The notes: generated by a model from the sequence alone, not told the origin. 60,742 nt of DNA from Bacilli bacterium (GCA_022652945.1 JALCRV010000013.1:1-60742); one strand, 5' to 3'. Numbered from the stretch's first letter, positions 43,123 through 51,894 are shown. Numbers and translations are program-made.

Positions 43123-44913
43123 ATGGATTATCAAGCTTGGCGGGAGATGATTATCTCCTTAATCGGAACCATCGCCGTCATCGATTTAGTCGCGGTCGTT
43201 TTAAACGGGATGCATCATATCTCGAAAATCCGCGGTGACAACAATAAATGGGTGAAGTACGTTTTCCTCGGGATTGTCGGCGGGCTTTTTGGTATCTATG
43301 CGACTATTAGCGGCTACAAGATGCCGGAGACGGGGGCGACTGTTAGTATCCGCGATGTCGGGCCGATGATGGCTGGCATCCTCGGTGGGCCTTTAGCGGG
43401 TTTAATCGCCGGGCTAGTCGCTGGTCTTCATCGTCTCTTATACGGGCTTCCCGATGTCACCATCGGGACTTCGATTCCCTGCTCAATTTCAACTTTTCTT
43501 ATCGGCACCCTGGCTGGTTTAGGCTCCAAGGCCTTCTCTAAATCCAAGAGGAGAACCTTCGAGGCTTTCCTGATCGGTGGGATTATGGAAGTCCTCCATC
43601 TTTTGATTGTCTTTATTTATGAATGCCTTGTCTTCACACCAGAAAAAGGCTGGGCGCTAGTAGCTGGTATCGCCTTGCCTTTTGTTCTCTGCAATGCGAT
43701 CGGGTTCGGTTTGATGGTTTATGTCCTGGATATGATCGATAAATACCGCCTGACAGAAAGTCACGCTAAACAGGTGGAATCCGAGCTCAATGTTGCCAAT
43801 AGTATCCAGTCTTCGATGTTGCCTCATATCTTCCCTTATTTCCCCGGGAGGAAGGAATTCAGCCTTTTCGCCTCGATGAATCCTGCGAAGGAAGTCGGGG
43901 GAGACTTTTACGATTTCTTCTTTGTCGATGAGAACCACTTTGCTTTTTTGATCGCTGATGTCTCCGGTAAAGGAGTCCCAGCGGCTTTGTTCATGGTCAT
44001 CGCTAAGACCTTGATTAAGAACAATCTCCAATCAGGGCTTTCCTTAGCTGAGGCGATGAATAAGACTAACCAGGAATTGCTGGAAGGCAATGAACAACAT
44101 ATGTTTGTTACCGCTTGGGTGGGGGTTTTAGAGATTTCTACTTTGAAGCTTACTTTTGTCAATTGCGGGCATAATCCTCCTCTATTAGCCCTCCATGGTA
44201 AGCCGATTGAGTTTTTAAGAAATCTTTCCGGCTTCATTCTGGCTGGGAGCAAGAAGACAAAGTACAAAGAGTACACCCTTAATCTCCAGCCGGAAGATAA
44301 GCTCTTCCTTTATACCGATGGAGTCACCGAGGCGATGAATAAGTCTGAGGAGCAATACGGGGAGAAGAGATTGCTTGAGCTCTTGAATCAGACTGACCCT
44401 ACGACACCTCCTGATAAGTTCATATCTCATGTCCTTGATGATCTTAAAGGCTTCACTAAAGATGCTGAACAGTCGGATGATATTACGATGGTTGCTCTTA
44501 AGCTTAATGATTTCTACGTAACGAAGAATTTCGAAGCGAAGAATGAAAACTTCGAAACGATCTCCGCTTATATGGAAGAGACGCTAAAAGAAAAAGGCGT
44601 GGGAGCTACTATCATTACGAAGATGGATATCGTCCTTGATGAAATTTTCTCTAATATATGTAAATATTCCGGAAGCAAAGATGTCGATTTCGGTTTGCTG
44701 GTCATAGGTGGAAAGCTGAAGATGAAGTTTACCTACGGAGGCGACTTTTTCGATATTACGAAAGTCAAAGAGCCTGACTTCACTCTTCCTTTAAAGGAAC
44801 GGGGAGAGGGAGGATTAGGTCTTTATATGGTTAAGAAGATGTGCGATGAAGTAAAATACGAAACGGATGGGACACATAATATCGTCACTATCGCTAAAAC
44901 ATTTGCTAACTAA
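43123..44913 (+). CDS. membrane sensor with 5TM-LytS-like, PP2C phosphatase (SpoIIE/RsbU) and RsbW-like kinase domains
   Basis: 596 residues. Residues 5-205 hold six or so helices with the 5TMR-LYT pattern (VGPMMAGILGGPLAGLIAG and HRLLYG). A short coiled linker (about 207-230) leads to a SpoIIE-type PP2C domain (about 235-455) with EVGGDFYDFF, IADVSGKGVPAALFM, YTDGVTEAMN and QSDDITMVAL. Residues 460-596 form an RsbW/SpoIIAB-type HATPase with the N box DEIFSNICKY and the G2 box GGLGLYMVKKM. One protein thus holds both the phosphatase and the kinase that should act on STAS partners. Ligands of the LytS-type module are unknown. Confidence 0.85.
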   Translation: MDYQAWREMIISLIGTIAVIDLVAVVLNGMHHISKIRGDNNKWVKYVFLGIVGGLFGIYATISGYKMPETGATVSIRDVGPMMAGILGGPLAGLIAGLVAGLHRLLYGLPDVTIGTSIPCSISTFLIGTLAGLGSKAFSKSKRRTFEAFLIGGIMEVLHLLIVFIYECLVFTPEKGWALVAGIALPFVLCNAIGFGLMVYVLDMIDKYRLTESHAKQVESELNVANSIQSSMLPHIFPYFPGRKEFSLFASMNPAKEVGGDFYDFFFVDENHFAFLIADVSGKGVPAALFMVIAKTLIKNNLQSGLSLAEAMNKTNQELLEGNEQHMFVTAWVGVLEISTLKLTFVNCGHNPPLLALHGKPIEFLRNLSGFILAGSKKTKYKEYTLNLQPEDKLFLYTDGVTEAMNKSEEQYGEKRLLELLNQTDPTTPPDKFISHVLDDLKGFTKDAEQSDDITMVALKLNDFYVTKNFEAKNENFETISAYMEETLKEKGVGATIITKMDIVLDEIFSNICKYSGSKDVDFGLLVIGGKLKMKFTYGGDFFDITKVKEPDFTLPLKERGEGGLGLYMVKKMCDEVKYETDGTHNIVTIAKTFAN

Positions 44914-44930
44914 GGGGGGAATAGCAATAT

Positions 44931-46112
44931 ATGAGTAACGTAAATAGCCATCTCGATAATGGCAAGCTTATTGTCGAAATAAGCGGGCATGTCGATTCTT
45001 CTAACTCCGCGGCTTTAGAGGCTGATATCAACAAGATCAGAACGGACCATCCCGAAGGTGATATCGTCCTTGATGCCTTGCATCTTGAGTACATCTCTTC
45101 GGCGGGTTTAAGAGTGATCCTGCGTCTTTCCCAGAAGGAAGATAGCCTTAAGTTGATCAATGTCTCCTCGGCTGTTTATGAGGTTCTGGAGATGACAGGG
45201 TTTACCGAGATGCTGACCATCGAGAAAGCCTACCGTGTTATCTCGATTGAAGGATGCGAAATCATCGGCCAAGGGGCGAACGGGAAAGTTTACCGCCTCG
45301 ATCCGGATACCATTATCAAGGTCTACAATAATCCAGATTCCTTGCCGGAGATTAACCGTGAAAGAGAACTGGCCAGGAAAGCCTTCGTCTTAGGTATCCC
45401 GACCGCGATTCCTTACGATGTCGTGAAAGTCGGAAGTGGTTACGGTTCGGTCTTTGAGTTATTGAATGCTAAATCATTCTCCAATCTTATCAATTCCAAT
45501 CCGGAGAATATCGATACCTACATCAAGCTTTACGTGGATCTTTTAAAGAAAATCCACTCGACAGAAGTCGGAGAAGGAGAGATGCCTTCGATTAAGGAAA
45601 CCGCTTTGAATTGGGCGGAATTTTTAAAAGACTATCTGCCATCTGAGCAAAGCGGCAAATTGATTAAACTCATCCAGGATGTCCCTTCTAGGCATACGAT
45701 GATCCACGGGGATTACCATACCAAAAACGTCATGATGCAGAATAATGAAGTCCTGCTAATCGATATGGATACCCTTTCTTACGGCCATCCGATTTTCGAG
45801 CTGGCTTCGATGTATCTAGCCTACGAAGGTTTCGGGATTATCGATCGGAACGCTATAACTGATTTTATGGGAATCCCTTATGAAACCGCTGTGGATTTCT
45901 TCCATCGTTCGGTAAAGATGTACCTGAATACCGAGGATGAGAAGCGTTATCAGGAAGTGAAGGACAAGGCGATGCTGGTTGGCTTTACCAGACTGATGAG
46001 AAGAACCATCAGAAGATATGGCTTGGAGTCGGAAAAAGGCAAACCGCTGGCTGAGGCTTGTAAGAAGAATATCATTGAGTTATTAGGTCGAGTTGATTCT
46101 TTGGATTTCTAA
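44931..46112 (+). CDS. STAS domain fused to an APH-fold (TIGR02172-like) kinase
   Basis: 393 residues. The first 100 are a STAS domain (LEYISSAGLRVILRL with the phospho-acceptor Ser). From about 105 an aminoglycoside-phosphotransferase fold follows: nucleotide loop IGQGANGKVYRL, Lys in TIIKVYN, catalytic HGDYHTKNVMM and metal site LIDMDTLSYGHP. The kinase half resembles the TIGR02172 family of unknown substrate. A GGGGGG-type ribosome site lies about 10 bases before the ATG. The fusion places small-molecule or protein phosphorylation under partner-switch control (inference). Confidence 0.85.
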   Translation: MSNVNSHLDNGKLIVEISGHVDSSNSAALEADINKIRTDHPEGDIVLDALHLEYISSAGLRVILRLSQKEDSLKLINVSSAVYEVLEMTGFTEMLTIEKAYRVISIEGCEIIGQGANGKVYRLDPDTIIKVYNNPDSLPEINRERELARKAFVLGIPTAIPYDVVKVGSGYGSVFELLNAKSFSNLINSNPENIDTYIKLYVDLLKKIHSTEVGEGEMPSIKETALNWAEFLKDYLPSEQSGKLIKLIQDVPSRHTMIHGDYHTKNVMMQNNEVLLIDMDTLSYGHPIFELASMYLAYEGFGIIDRNAITDFMGIPYETAVDFFHRSVKMYLNTEDEKRYQEVKDKAMLVGFTRLMRRTIRRYGLESEKGKPLAEACKKNIIELLGRVDSLDF

Positions 46113-46123
46113 CCTTTCTTTTT

Positions 46124-46160
46124 ACCCCTTTATAGCTCTATCGCTTGAAGGGGTTTTCTT
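46124..46160 (+). terminator. intrinsic terminator of the partner-switching operon
   Basis: ACCCCTT (46124-46130) pairs with AAGGGGT (46148-46154), followed by TTTTCTT. The stem is short, 7 bp, with a 17-base loop. Confidence 0.6.
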
Positions 46161-46271
46161 ATAGGCCAAAAATTATCCGTCATAAGAAACATAAATATTA
46201 GATTTTTCAATAAATAAGCGGAATTTATATACTTTAAAGCCATATATTTAAAGTAGAAAGAAGCGAAACAT

Positions 46272-46832
46272 ATGGAATTCATCATCGAGGCTTACGATAA
46301 AAAAGACAGAGTTGGCGTAGAGAATATCTGCAAAGAAACCGCCGCTCCGTTTTTCCAAAAGAAGAAACTGATTGAAGCAGTTCCTCTGATGTTTATGTCC
46401 TACTTTTTAGATCATGAACCCAGCTTGTGTTTGATTGGAAAGGATAAAAGCGGTTCTGTAGCCGGCTACGTCTTATCCTCGATTGCTCCTTATGAAGAAT
46501 ATAAGAAAATGATGAAGAAAGAATATTACCCGCAGATGAAAAAGCTTTCTTTCATCAGCCCTTTGATTTTCGATAGCGTTCTTGCGATTATCAAAAATGA
46601 TGAAGGGATGCAAGCCCAGATGCATATCGATATCTCCCCCGCTTATCAAGGCCAAGGCCTAGGGAGCAGATTAATCAAAGAATTGCAGGATGTTTTAAAA
46701 AAGGCTGGCAAAAACAGCGTCGATGTGACCGGGATTGAAAAGAGCGGCCGGAATCTGAATTTCTATTTAAGGAACGGATTCAAGATAATCAGAGAGTATA
46801 AAGGCCAGGTTGACTTAAGGCTTTCTTTTTAA
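46272..46832 (+). CDS. GNAT-family N-acetyltransferase
   Basis: 186 residues. The acetyl-CoA motif A is HIDISPAYQGQGLGSRLIKEL (about 117-137, with QGQGLG) and motif B is NLNFYLRNGFKII. The substrate is unknown. It is a single-gene unit, convergent with the tetR gene and only 3 bases from its stop. Confidence 0.85.
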   Translation: MEFIIEAYDKKDRVGVENICKETAAPFFQKKKLIEAVPLMFMSYFLDHEPSLCLIGKDKSGSVAGYVLSSIAPYEEYKKMMKKEYYPQMKKLSFISPLIFDSVLAIIKNDEGMQAQMHIDISPAYQGQGLGSRLIKELQDVLKKAGKNSVDVTGIEKSGRNLNFYLRNGFKIIREYKGQVDLRLSF

Positions 46833-46835
46833 GGC

Positions 46836-47408
46836 TTATTTTACTTCTTCTTTTTTACCGAGCATCTTATCGACAACTTCGATAGAGTATTTACCTATCT
46901 CATCTAAGGAGAGATCGGTTTTTCCTTGGAAGTAATCTAAATACAGGCTGACAATCCCATCGGAAAGAATCGAGATCACGGCTTTCGCTTTGGATAAGGT
47001 AATACCTGGCAGAAGAAAGTCATTTTGGATTTCCTTTAAGAATTTATTCTCCAGATTAGTGAAGAAATAATCCGGGATATAGTTCACGACATGTTTAAAG
47101 GCCTGTTCTTTTTCCTTTAATTTACCGGTGACCGTCAGAATGAAGTTATCGATATTGCCGTTAGTAAGTTTCGAATCATTCCAAGCGGCGGATAGTTCTT
47201 CCATCATTTCATCTTCAATCCCATTAGCCACTTCAGAGATATTGGCGTAATGGTTATAAAAAGTCCCACGGTTAAGTCCCGCTTCATTGCAGACATCGGA
47301 AACCGTGATAGAGTAAAAATCTTTGCCCTTCTTTAATAAAGAGACAACGCCATCTTTGATCATTCTTTTTGAACGCAGGCTGTTCCTGTAGGTTTTCTTC
47401 GTGGACAT
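46836..47408 (-). CDS. TetR-family repressor
   Basis: 190 residues. The N-terminal helix-turn-helix is ITVSDVCNEAGLNRGTFYNHYANI (about 33-56); the rest is an all-helical ligand/dimer domain of the TetR_C group often found with ABC exporters. It is divergent from the two-ATPase ABC operon. Its promoter (TTGACA at 47479-47474, 16 bp, TATAAA at 47457-47452) has a 16-bp palindrome at the transcription start, so it is probably autoregulated. A matching palindrome faces the ABC operon. Confidence 0.88.
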   Translation of the reverse strand: MSTKKTYRNSLRSKRMIKDGVVSLLKKGKDFYSITVSDVCNEAGLNRGTFYNHYANISEVANGIEDEMMEELSAAWNDSKLTNGNIDNFILTVTGKLKEKEQAFKHVVNYIPDYFFTNLENKFLKEIQNDFLLPGITLSKAKAVISILSDGIVSLYLDYFQGKTDLSLDEIGKYSIEVVDKMLGKKEEVK

Positions 47409-47426
47409 ATTTGGAATTTCCTTAAT

Positions 47427-47442
47427 TGTTCATTTTTGAACA
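47427..47442. promoter_or_regulatory. TetR operator 1 (16-bp palindrome)
   Basis: TGTTCA-TTTT-TGAACA. It lies just downstream of the tetR -10 (47457-47452), covering the first transcribed bases, where binding would block tetR transcription. Confidence 0.7.
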
Positions 47443-47451
47443 TGTAAGTAT

Positions 47452-47479
47452 TTTATATGTGTATTAAACTACATGTCAA
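47452..47479 (-). promoter_or_regulatory. predicted promoter of the tetR gene
   Basis: On the minus strand, consensus TTGACA (47479-47474), a 16-bp spacer and TATAAA (47457-47452). Start site expected near 47445. Confidence 0.65.
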
Positions 47480-47528
47480 TTAAATTAGCTTTGTTACAAA
47501 GACGATTTTAAACAACTTTATAGAGTCT

Positions 47529-47544
47529 TGTTCAATATTGAACA
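47529..47544. promoter_or_regulatory. TetR operator 2 (perfect 16-bp palindrome)
   Basis: TGTTCAATATTGAACA, sharing both half sites with operator 1. It lies 76 bases before the ABC operon start. A TATAAT at 47587-47592 is the likely -10 of that operon, which would put the operator near -55; a second promoter closer to the palindrome is possible. Confidence 0.7.
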
Positions 47545-47619
47545 TTATGGCTATTTTTGTACATAGCGAATCATTGATCCCCTTCCTATAATTAACCGGA
47601 AGAAAGGAGGAGACGAAAG

Positions 47620-48555
47620 ATGAGCGTAATTGAAATTAACAATCTGACCAAAGATTACGGCTCGGGAAGAGGTGTCTTCTCAGTGTCTTTTCAGGTTGAA
47701 AAAGGCGAGTGCTTCGGGTTTTTAGGCCCTAACGGAGCCGGAAAGTCTACAACCATCCGTCATCTGATGGGCTTCAGCAAACCGGATTCAGGTGAAACGA
47801 AAATTCTTGGAAAAGATAGTTTCCATCACTATAGCGAAGTATTAAGTCACGTCGGATATATCCCGGGAGAAATTTCCCTGCCGGTCGGACTTACCGGATA
47901 TGAATTTCTCAAGATGGAGCAGGATCTCCAGGGAGTTAAAAATGATGAGATGCAGAAAAAGATGCTTTCGTTATTTTCTTTGGAGGATAACGTCTTAAAA
48001 GGCGAGACTAAAAGAATGAGCCTCGGTGTCAAAAGAAAGCTAGCTATCGTGGCAGCTTTCCAAGGTGATCCGGATGTCTTAGTCCTCGATGAGCCGACTT
48101 CCGGCTTAGATCCTTTAATGCAGGAAGTCTTTATCGATTTCATCCATGAAGAGAAGAAGAAAGGCAAGACCATCTTACTGTCCAGCCATATTTTCTCCGA
48201 GATTGATTCCACCTGCGATCGGATAGGAATTATTAAAGACGGCAAGCTGGTTTCTGTGTTTAAAGCGGATGATCTAAAACATGCTTCTGTGAAGTATTAC
48301 GAAGTCGCTTTCGCTTCTCAAGAAGGGTACGAAAGATTCATCTCTCTCCATTCCGCTTCCAGCGTCATGAAAATCCTTCAAAAGGATGACAAAAACCGGA
48401 TGGTTTTCATCTCCGCGGAAGATAAAGATGTCGATCGTTTAGTCGAGCATTTCTCCCATTACGAGTTGGAGTCCTTCACTAACAAAAAAGAGACGCTCCA
48501 AGATTACTTTATGAAGTTCTACAAGGAAGAAAAAGAATACGGAGGCAAATTATGA
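47620..48555 (+). CDS. ABC-2-type exporter ATPase, first of two
   Basis: 311 residues: Walker A GPNGAGKST, Q-loop/GYIPGEI region, Walker B LVLDEPTSGLD and switch SSHIF. The signature reads MSLGVKRKL in place of LSGGQ. About 80 C-terminal residues extend beyond the ATPase core. It has an AAGGAGG site 9 bases before the ATG. Its ATG-side neighbour overlaps by 4 bases. Controlled by the divergent TetR protein (inference from operators). Confidence 0.88.
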   Translation: MSVIEINNLTKDYGSGRGVFSVSFQVEKGECFGFLGPNGAGKSTTIRHLMGFSKPDSGETKILGKDSFHHYSEVLSHVGYIPGEISLPVGLTGYEFLKMEQDLQGVKNDEMQKKMLSLFSLEDNVLKGETKRMSLGVKRKLAIVAAFQGDPDVLVLDEPTSGLDPLMQEVFIDFIHEEKKKGKTILLSSHIFSEIDSTCDRIGIIKDGKLVSVFKADDLKHASVKYYEVAFASQEGYERFISLHSASSVMKILQKDDKNRMVFISAEDKDVDRLVEHFSHYELESFTNKKETLQDYFMKFYKEEKEYGGKL

Positions 48556-49472
48556 ACGAAGTAATTAAATTTGCTGATTTAACAAAAGACTACGGCTTCG
48601 GGAGAGGAGTCTTTAAGGAAAATCTAGTAATCAACCAAGGCGAAATGCTTGGTTTTGTCGGAACAAACGGCTCAGGTAAGACCACCTCCATCCGTTGCTT
48701 GATGGGGTTTATCAAGCCAACGGATGGCTGCGTTTACGTTAACGGATTAGAAAGTTACCATAACGCTTCCTTAATCGCTAAGAGCATCGGCTATGTCCCC
48801 GGAGAAATCGCCTTCCCCGATTTACCAACCGGCAATGACTTTCTTAAATCACAAGCGGAATTCCTAGGTTTGAAGGATATGAGCTACGCCAATGAATTAG
48901 TTTCAAAATTGCAGCTGGATCCTAGAGCAAACTTGAAAAGGATGAGCAAGGGGATGAAGCAGAAGACCGCGATTGTCGCAGCCTTGATGGCTAATCCACC
49001 CATCATCATCCTTGATGAGCCGACCACCGGCTTAGATCCTCTGATGCGACAGGCCTTTGTGGATATTATTAAAGCCGAGCATCAGAAAGGTAAGACCATA
49101 ATGATGTCGAGCCACATGTTTGAAGAGGTGGAGGACACCTGCGATCGAGTAGCCTTGATCAGCGATGGGTATCTGATTGATTCGGTCTATATGAAAGATA
49201 TTATTAATCGCCCGCTGCAGGATTTTAAGATTGAGTTTCAGGAAACGGAAGACTATCTGCGTTTTCAAAATCCAGGTTTCAAGATTATCCGTAAGCAGGA
49301 TCAATATAACCAGGTGACAGTCGAGCTGGAGAGAAAAGAAATCAATAAGTTATTCTCCGCCCTAGCTAGTTACCACCTAAGATTTATCAGCGAAGTTCCT
49401 TATACGTTAAATAAGCACTTCCAAGAAGTGCTGAAGGAGAAAAAACAAAATGTTCAGCAAAGCCTTATTTAA
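48552..49472 (+). CDS. ABC-2-type exporter ATPase, second of two
   Basis: 306 residues and clearly a paralogue of the preceding ATPase (shared openings DLTKDYGFGRGVF and GYVPGEIAFP). Walker A GTNGSGKTT, signature MSKGMKQK, Walker B IILDEPTTGLD, switch SSHMF. It overlaps the first ATPase by 4 bases and the permease by 23 bases. Two different ATPases with one permease suggests an ATPase heterodimer. Confidence 0.88.
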   Translation: MNEVIKFADLTKDYGFGRGVFKENLVINQGEMLGFVGTNGSGKTTSIRCLMGFIKPTDGCVYVNGLESYHNASLIAKSIGYVPGEIAFPDLPTGNDFLKSQAEFLGLKDMSYANELVSKLQLDPRANLKRMSKGMKQKTAIVAALMANPPIIILDEPTTGLDPLMRQAFVDIIKAEHQKGKTIMMSSHMFEEVEDTCDRVALISDGYLIDSVYMKDIINRPLQDFKIEFQETEDYLRFQNPGFKIIRKQDQYNQVTVELERKEINKLFSALASYHLRFISEVPYTLNKHFQEVLKEKKQNVQQSLI

Positions 49473-51285
49473 ACAGTCCGTAAAAGCTAACGGTTGGATG
49501 TGGGTCATCATCACCGCAGCTGAGTGTTTTATGCTTAGTTGCGTCATGGTAATCTCGGGTAACGGAAACGTCGGTCAGGTCAAGAACTCCGTCGAAGATA
49601 CCATTATCAAAGGCGAAATCGATTCCGCCTTAAAAAGCCGGGCTTTATATTATTACGATCTTTCCGATGGAGGCTTAGAAAACTTCGATAATTACTATGT
49701 CGCCGATTTCCAAGCTGACTATCAGGACGTTTCCTCTTATATTCCGACCTTCGATGCCTGGGCTTTAACTAAACCGGTCAAGACTTCAAGCGAAACGGAT
49801 GAAGAATATCAGGCTCGTTTAACCGCGTGGCAAGCCAAGATGCCTAAAGGTCAGACTATCAGTGAGCAATACTATCAACTGCTCTTCCAGAATTGGTCCT
49901 CTGCGATGCCTAGTCAAACCTCTTACGCTTCCTCAGACGATTACTTAAAAGCGATGCAGACCTGGCAGGCTAATAAGCCGGATGCTTTGAAGACTTCTTC
50001 CCAAGCTGCCTTTTATCAAGCAACAAATGAATTAAAAGACGCTGTCTTGAAGGAAGCGGAAGCTAACGGATATAAAGATAACAGCCAAGAATCAAACGAG
50101 ATGCTGGGAGCGGTCATGTACGCCTTAAAGCCCACCTCGGATTTTAATTCCATCTTTACCGCTAATTCAGAAGAAGTACCGGCAGATTACGATGTTTCTT
50201 CTCTGATTCAGCATATCAATAGCGGGGATATTCAGACTTATTTGTCTTCAGATGAAAGAAACAGTTATCGCCAGGACAGAAGCCGCATTTCTTCTTCGGT
50301 CTTCCTCGGGGACAATATGTCTAAACAGTCTACCGTGGATACGCTTTTAGAGACCTTATCTAAATACGGAGTCGATGAGACTAAATACGCCACTTTCGGC
50401 TATACATATACAAACATCAAGGGCATGTCTTCTTCCGCCATCGTTTCCTTCCAGGCTCGTTTTGATTACGAGTTGGAAGCCATCGATAAGAAAAACAGCG
50501 AGGGCGGATATGCTTCCAATGATGATTATCTGAAAGCGAAGGCTGATCTTAAAGTCTCCTTGAAAAAGGAACTCTCGTTATCCTTGCTGGCTTCTTTGCC
50601 TACTGATGTCTCCAAAGCGATTGAAGATGTCGGGCAGATGGATCTATACGGATTAATCGTCGGCAGCGTCTTTTATAAGATCGCGGGTCTGCTGCTCCCG
50701 ATTATCTACGCCATCATGGCTTCCAATAACTTAGTCTCCACCCAGGTCGATACGGGTTCGATGGCCTACGTGCTTTCCACGGGGACTAAAAGAAAGACCG
50801 TCACCTTTACGCAGATTTGTTTCTTGATTCTTTCTTTGCTGGGGATGTTTATCTGCACATTGATTACCTCCTGCATCTGCTGGTCTTCAGTTAGTGTCAG
50901 CGACAGCGGTTTGAACTATGCTAAGCTCTGTCTGATTAACTTAGGAGCCTTCTTAGTCCTGTTCGCTATTTCCGGATTGAATTTCTTCACTTCCTGCCAT
51001 TTCGACCGGACGAAAAATTCGATGGCTTTAGGTGGTGGGCTTTCGATTTTCTTCCTGGTCGCTACCATTCTCGGCTTATTCGGTTCTCCAGTCATCCCGA
51101 GCGTCGTAAGATTCCCGGCTTTAAATAACTTCAATTACGTCTCTTTGATTACTCTCTTCGATGTGATTTCCATCACTGATCAAACGACGGATTTCATTTG
51201 GAAATTCGCTATTCTGTTCGCAATCGGGCTATGTGGCTACATCGCGGGATCTATCCGCTTCGATAAAAAGGATTTGCCTTTATAA
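49450..51285 (+). CDS. ABC exporter permease with a large extracytoplasmic domain
   Basis: 611 residues. One helix (about 16-36), then an unusually long extracytoplasmic region (about 38-398), then six helices (from about 400 to the end). The outer domain is rich in Tyr, Ser and Gln and has three related segments: TDEEYQARLTAWQAKMP (116-132), YASSDDYLKAMQTWQANKP (159-177) and YASNDDYLKAKADL (354-367). The membrane part resembles ABC-2 permeases (antibiotic or peptide export). The last gene of the TetR-controlled operon. Confidence 0.8.
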   Translation: MFSKALFKQSVKANGWMWVIITAAECFMLSCVMVISGNGNVGQVKNSVEDTIIKGEIDSALKSRALYYYDLSDGGLENFDNYYVADFQADYQDVSSYIPTFDAWALTKPVKTSSETDEEYQARLTAWQAKMPKGQTISEQYYQLLFQNWSSAMPSQTSYASSDDYLKAMQTWQANKPDALKTSSQAAFYQATNELKDAVLKEAEANGYKDNSQESNEMLGAVMYALKPTSDFNSIFTANSEEVPADYDVSSLIQHINSGDIQTYLSSDERNSYRQDRSRISSSVFLGDNMSKQSTVDTLLETLSKYGVDETKYATFGYTYTNIKGMSSSAIVSFQARFDYELEAIDKKNSEGGYASNDDYLKAKADLKVSLKKELSLSLLASLPTDVSKAIEDVGQMDLYGLIVGSVFYKIAGLLLPIIYAIMASNNLVSTQVDTGSMAYVLSTGTKRKTVTFTQICFLILSLLGMFICTLITSCICWSSVSVSDSGLNYAKLCLINLGAFLVLFAISGLNFFTSCHFDRTKNSMALGGGLSIFFLVATILGLFGSPVIPSVVRFPALNNFNYVSLITLFDVISITDQTTDFIWKFAILFAIGLCGYIAGSIRFDKKDLPL

Positions 51286-51288
51286 AGA

Positions 51289-51861
51289 CTAGTCAGCAAA
51301 AACAGCTTTTCCGTTTTCAAACCCGATGATTGAAGCTCCGGCTACAACTTTGTAGCCGAGCTTTTCAATTCTCTCTCTTCCGCCTTGGAACTTCTTTTCA
51401 ACCGCGACTCCGACTCCTTGGATCAAAGCTCCCGCCTGATCGCAGATATCGATTAGGCCCAAAGAAGCATTCCCTTCGGCCATGAAGTCATCGATAATTA
51501 AAACTCTTTCGCCTTTCTTGACGTATCTTTTATCAACGGTAATTGTCGAGATGATATCTCGGGTAAATGATTTAACTTGCGAGGTATAGACGTTAGTCGT
51601 ATCGACTATTTTAGATTTGCTCTTTTTAGCGAAAACTACTGGGATATCACCTAAATGCTCGGAGGCGCAGACCGCGAAAGCAATCCCGCTTGTTTCGATG
51701 GTGAGGATCTTATCGATGTCTTTAAAGTCTTTTGTCAAATATGCGCAGATTGAGTTAAGGAGTTTAACATCAATCTGGTGATTGATGAAGGAATCAACCT
51801 TCAGTATTTCTCCGTTAATGACCACACCGTCTTTTAAGATCCTTTCTTCTAGTTCTTTCAT
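51289..51861 (-). CDS. xpt: xanthine phosphoribosyltransferase
   Basis: 190 residues, the normal Xpt length, from the ATG at 51861 (GGGGTG site 7 bases upstream). Motifs: VDSFINHQIDVKL, TIETSGIAFA, the PRPP-binding VLIIDDFMAEGNA, and VEKKFQGGRE near the end. It salvages xanthine to XMP. The extended -10 TGCTATTAT (51894-51886) leaves a leader of about 20 nt, too short for its own riboswitch. Convergent with the ABC operon, stops 3 bases apart. Confidence 0.94.
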   Translation of the reverse strand: MKELEERILKDGVVINGEILKVDSFINHQIDVKLLNSICAYLTKDFKDIDKILTIETSGIAFAVCASEHLGDIPVVFAKKSKSKIVDTTNVYTSQVKSFTRDIISTITVDKRYVKKGERVLIIDDFMAEGNASLGLIDICDQAGALIQGVGVAVEKKFQGGRERIEKLGYKVVAGASIIGFENGKAVFAD

Positions 51862-51885
51862 TTGCTTCACCCCTTTTTTGTTTTC

Positions 51886-51894
51886 ATAATAGCA
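51886..51894 (-). promoter_or_regulatory. extended -10 promoter of xpt
   Basis: TGCTATTAT on the minus strand, 25 bases before the xpt start. No clear -35. Confidence 0.45.

Noticed and set aside
47441-47479. ACATGTA/TACATGT inverted pair as a third TetR operator
   Set aside because: Its half sites differ from TGTTCA/TGAACA and its spacing is 24 bases; part of it is the tetR -35 region.
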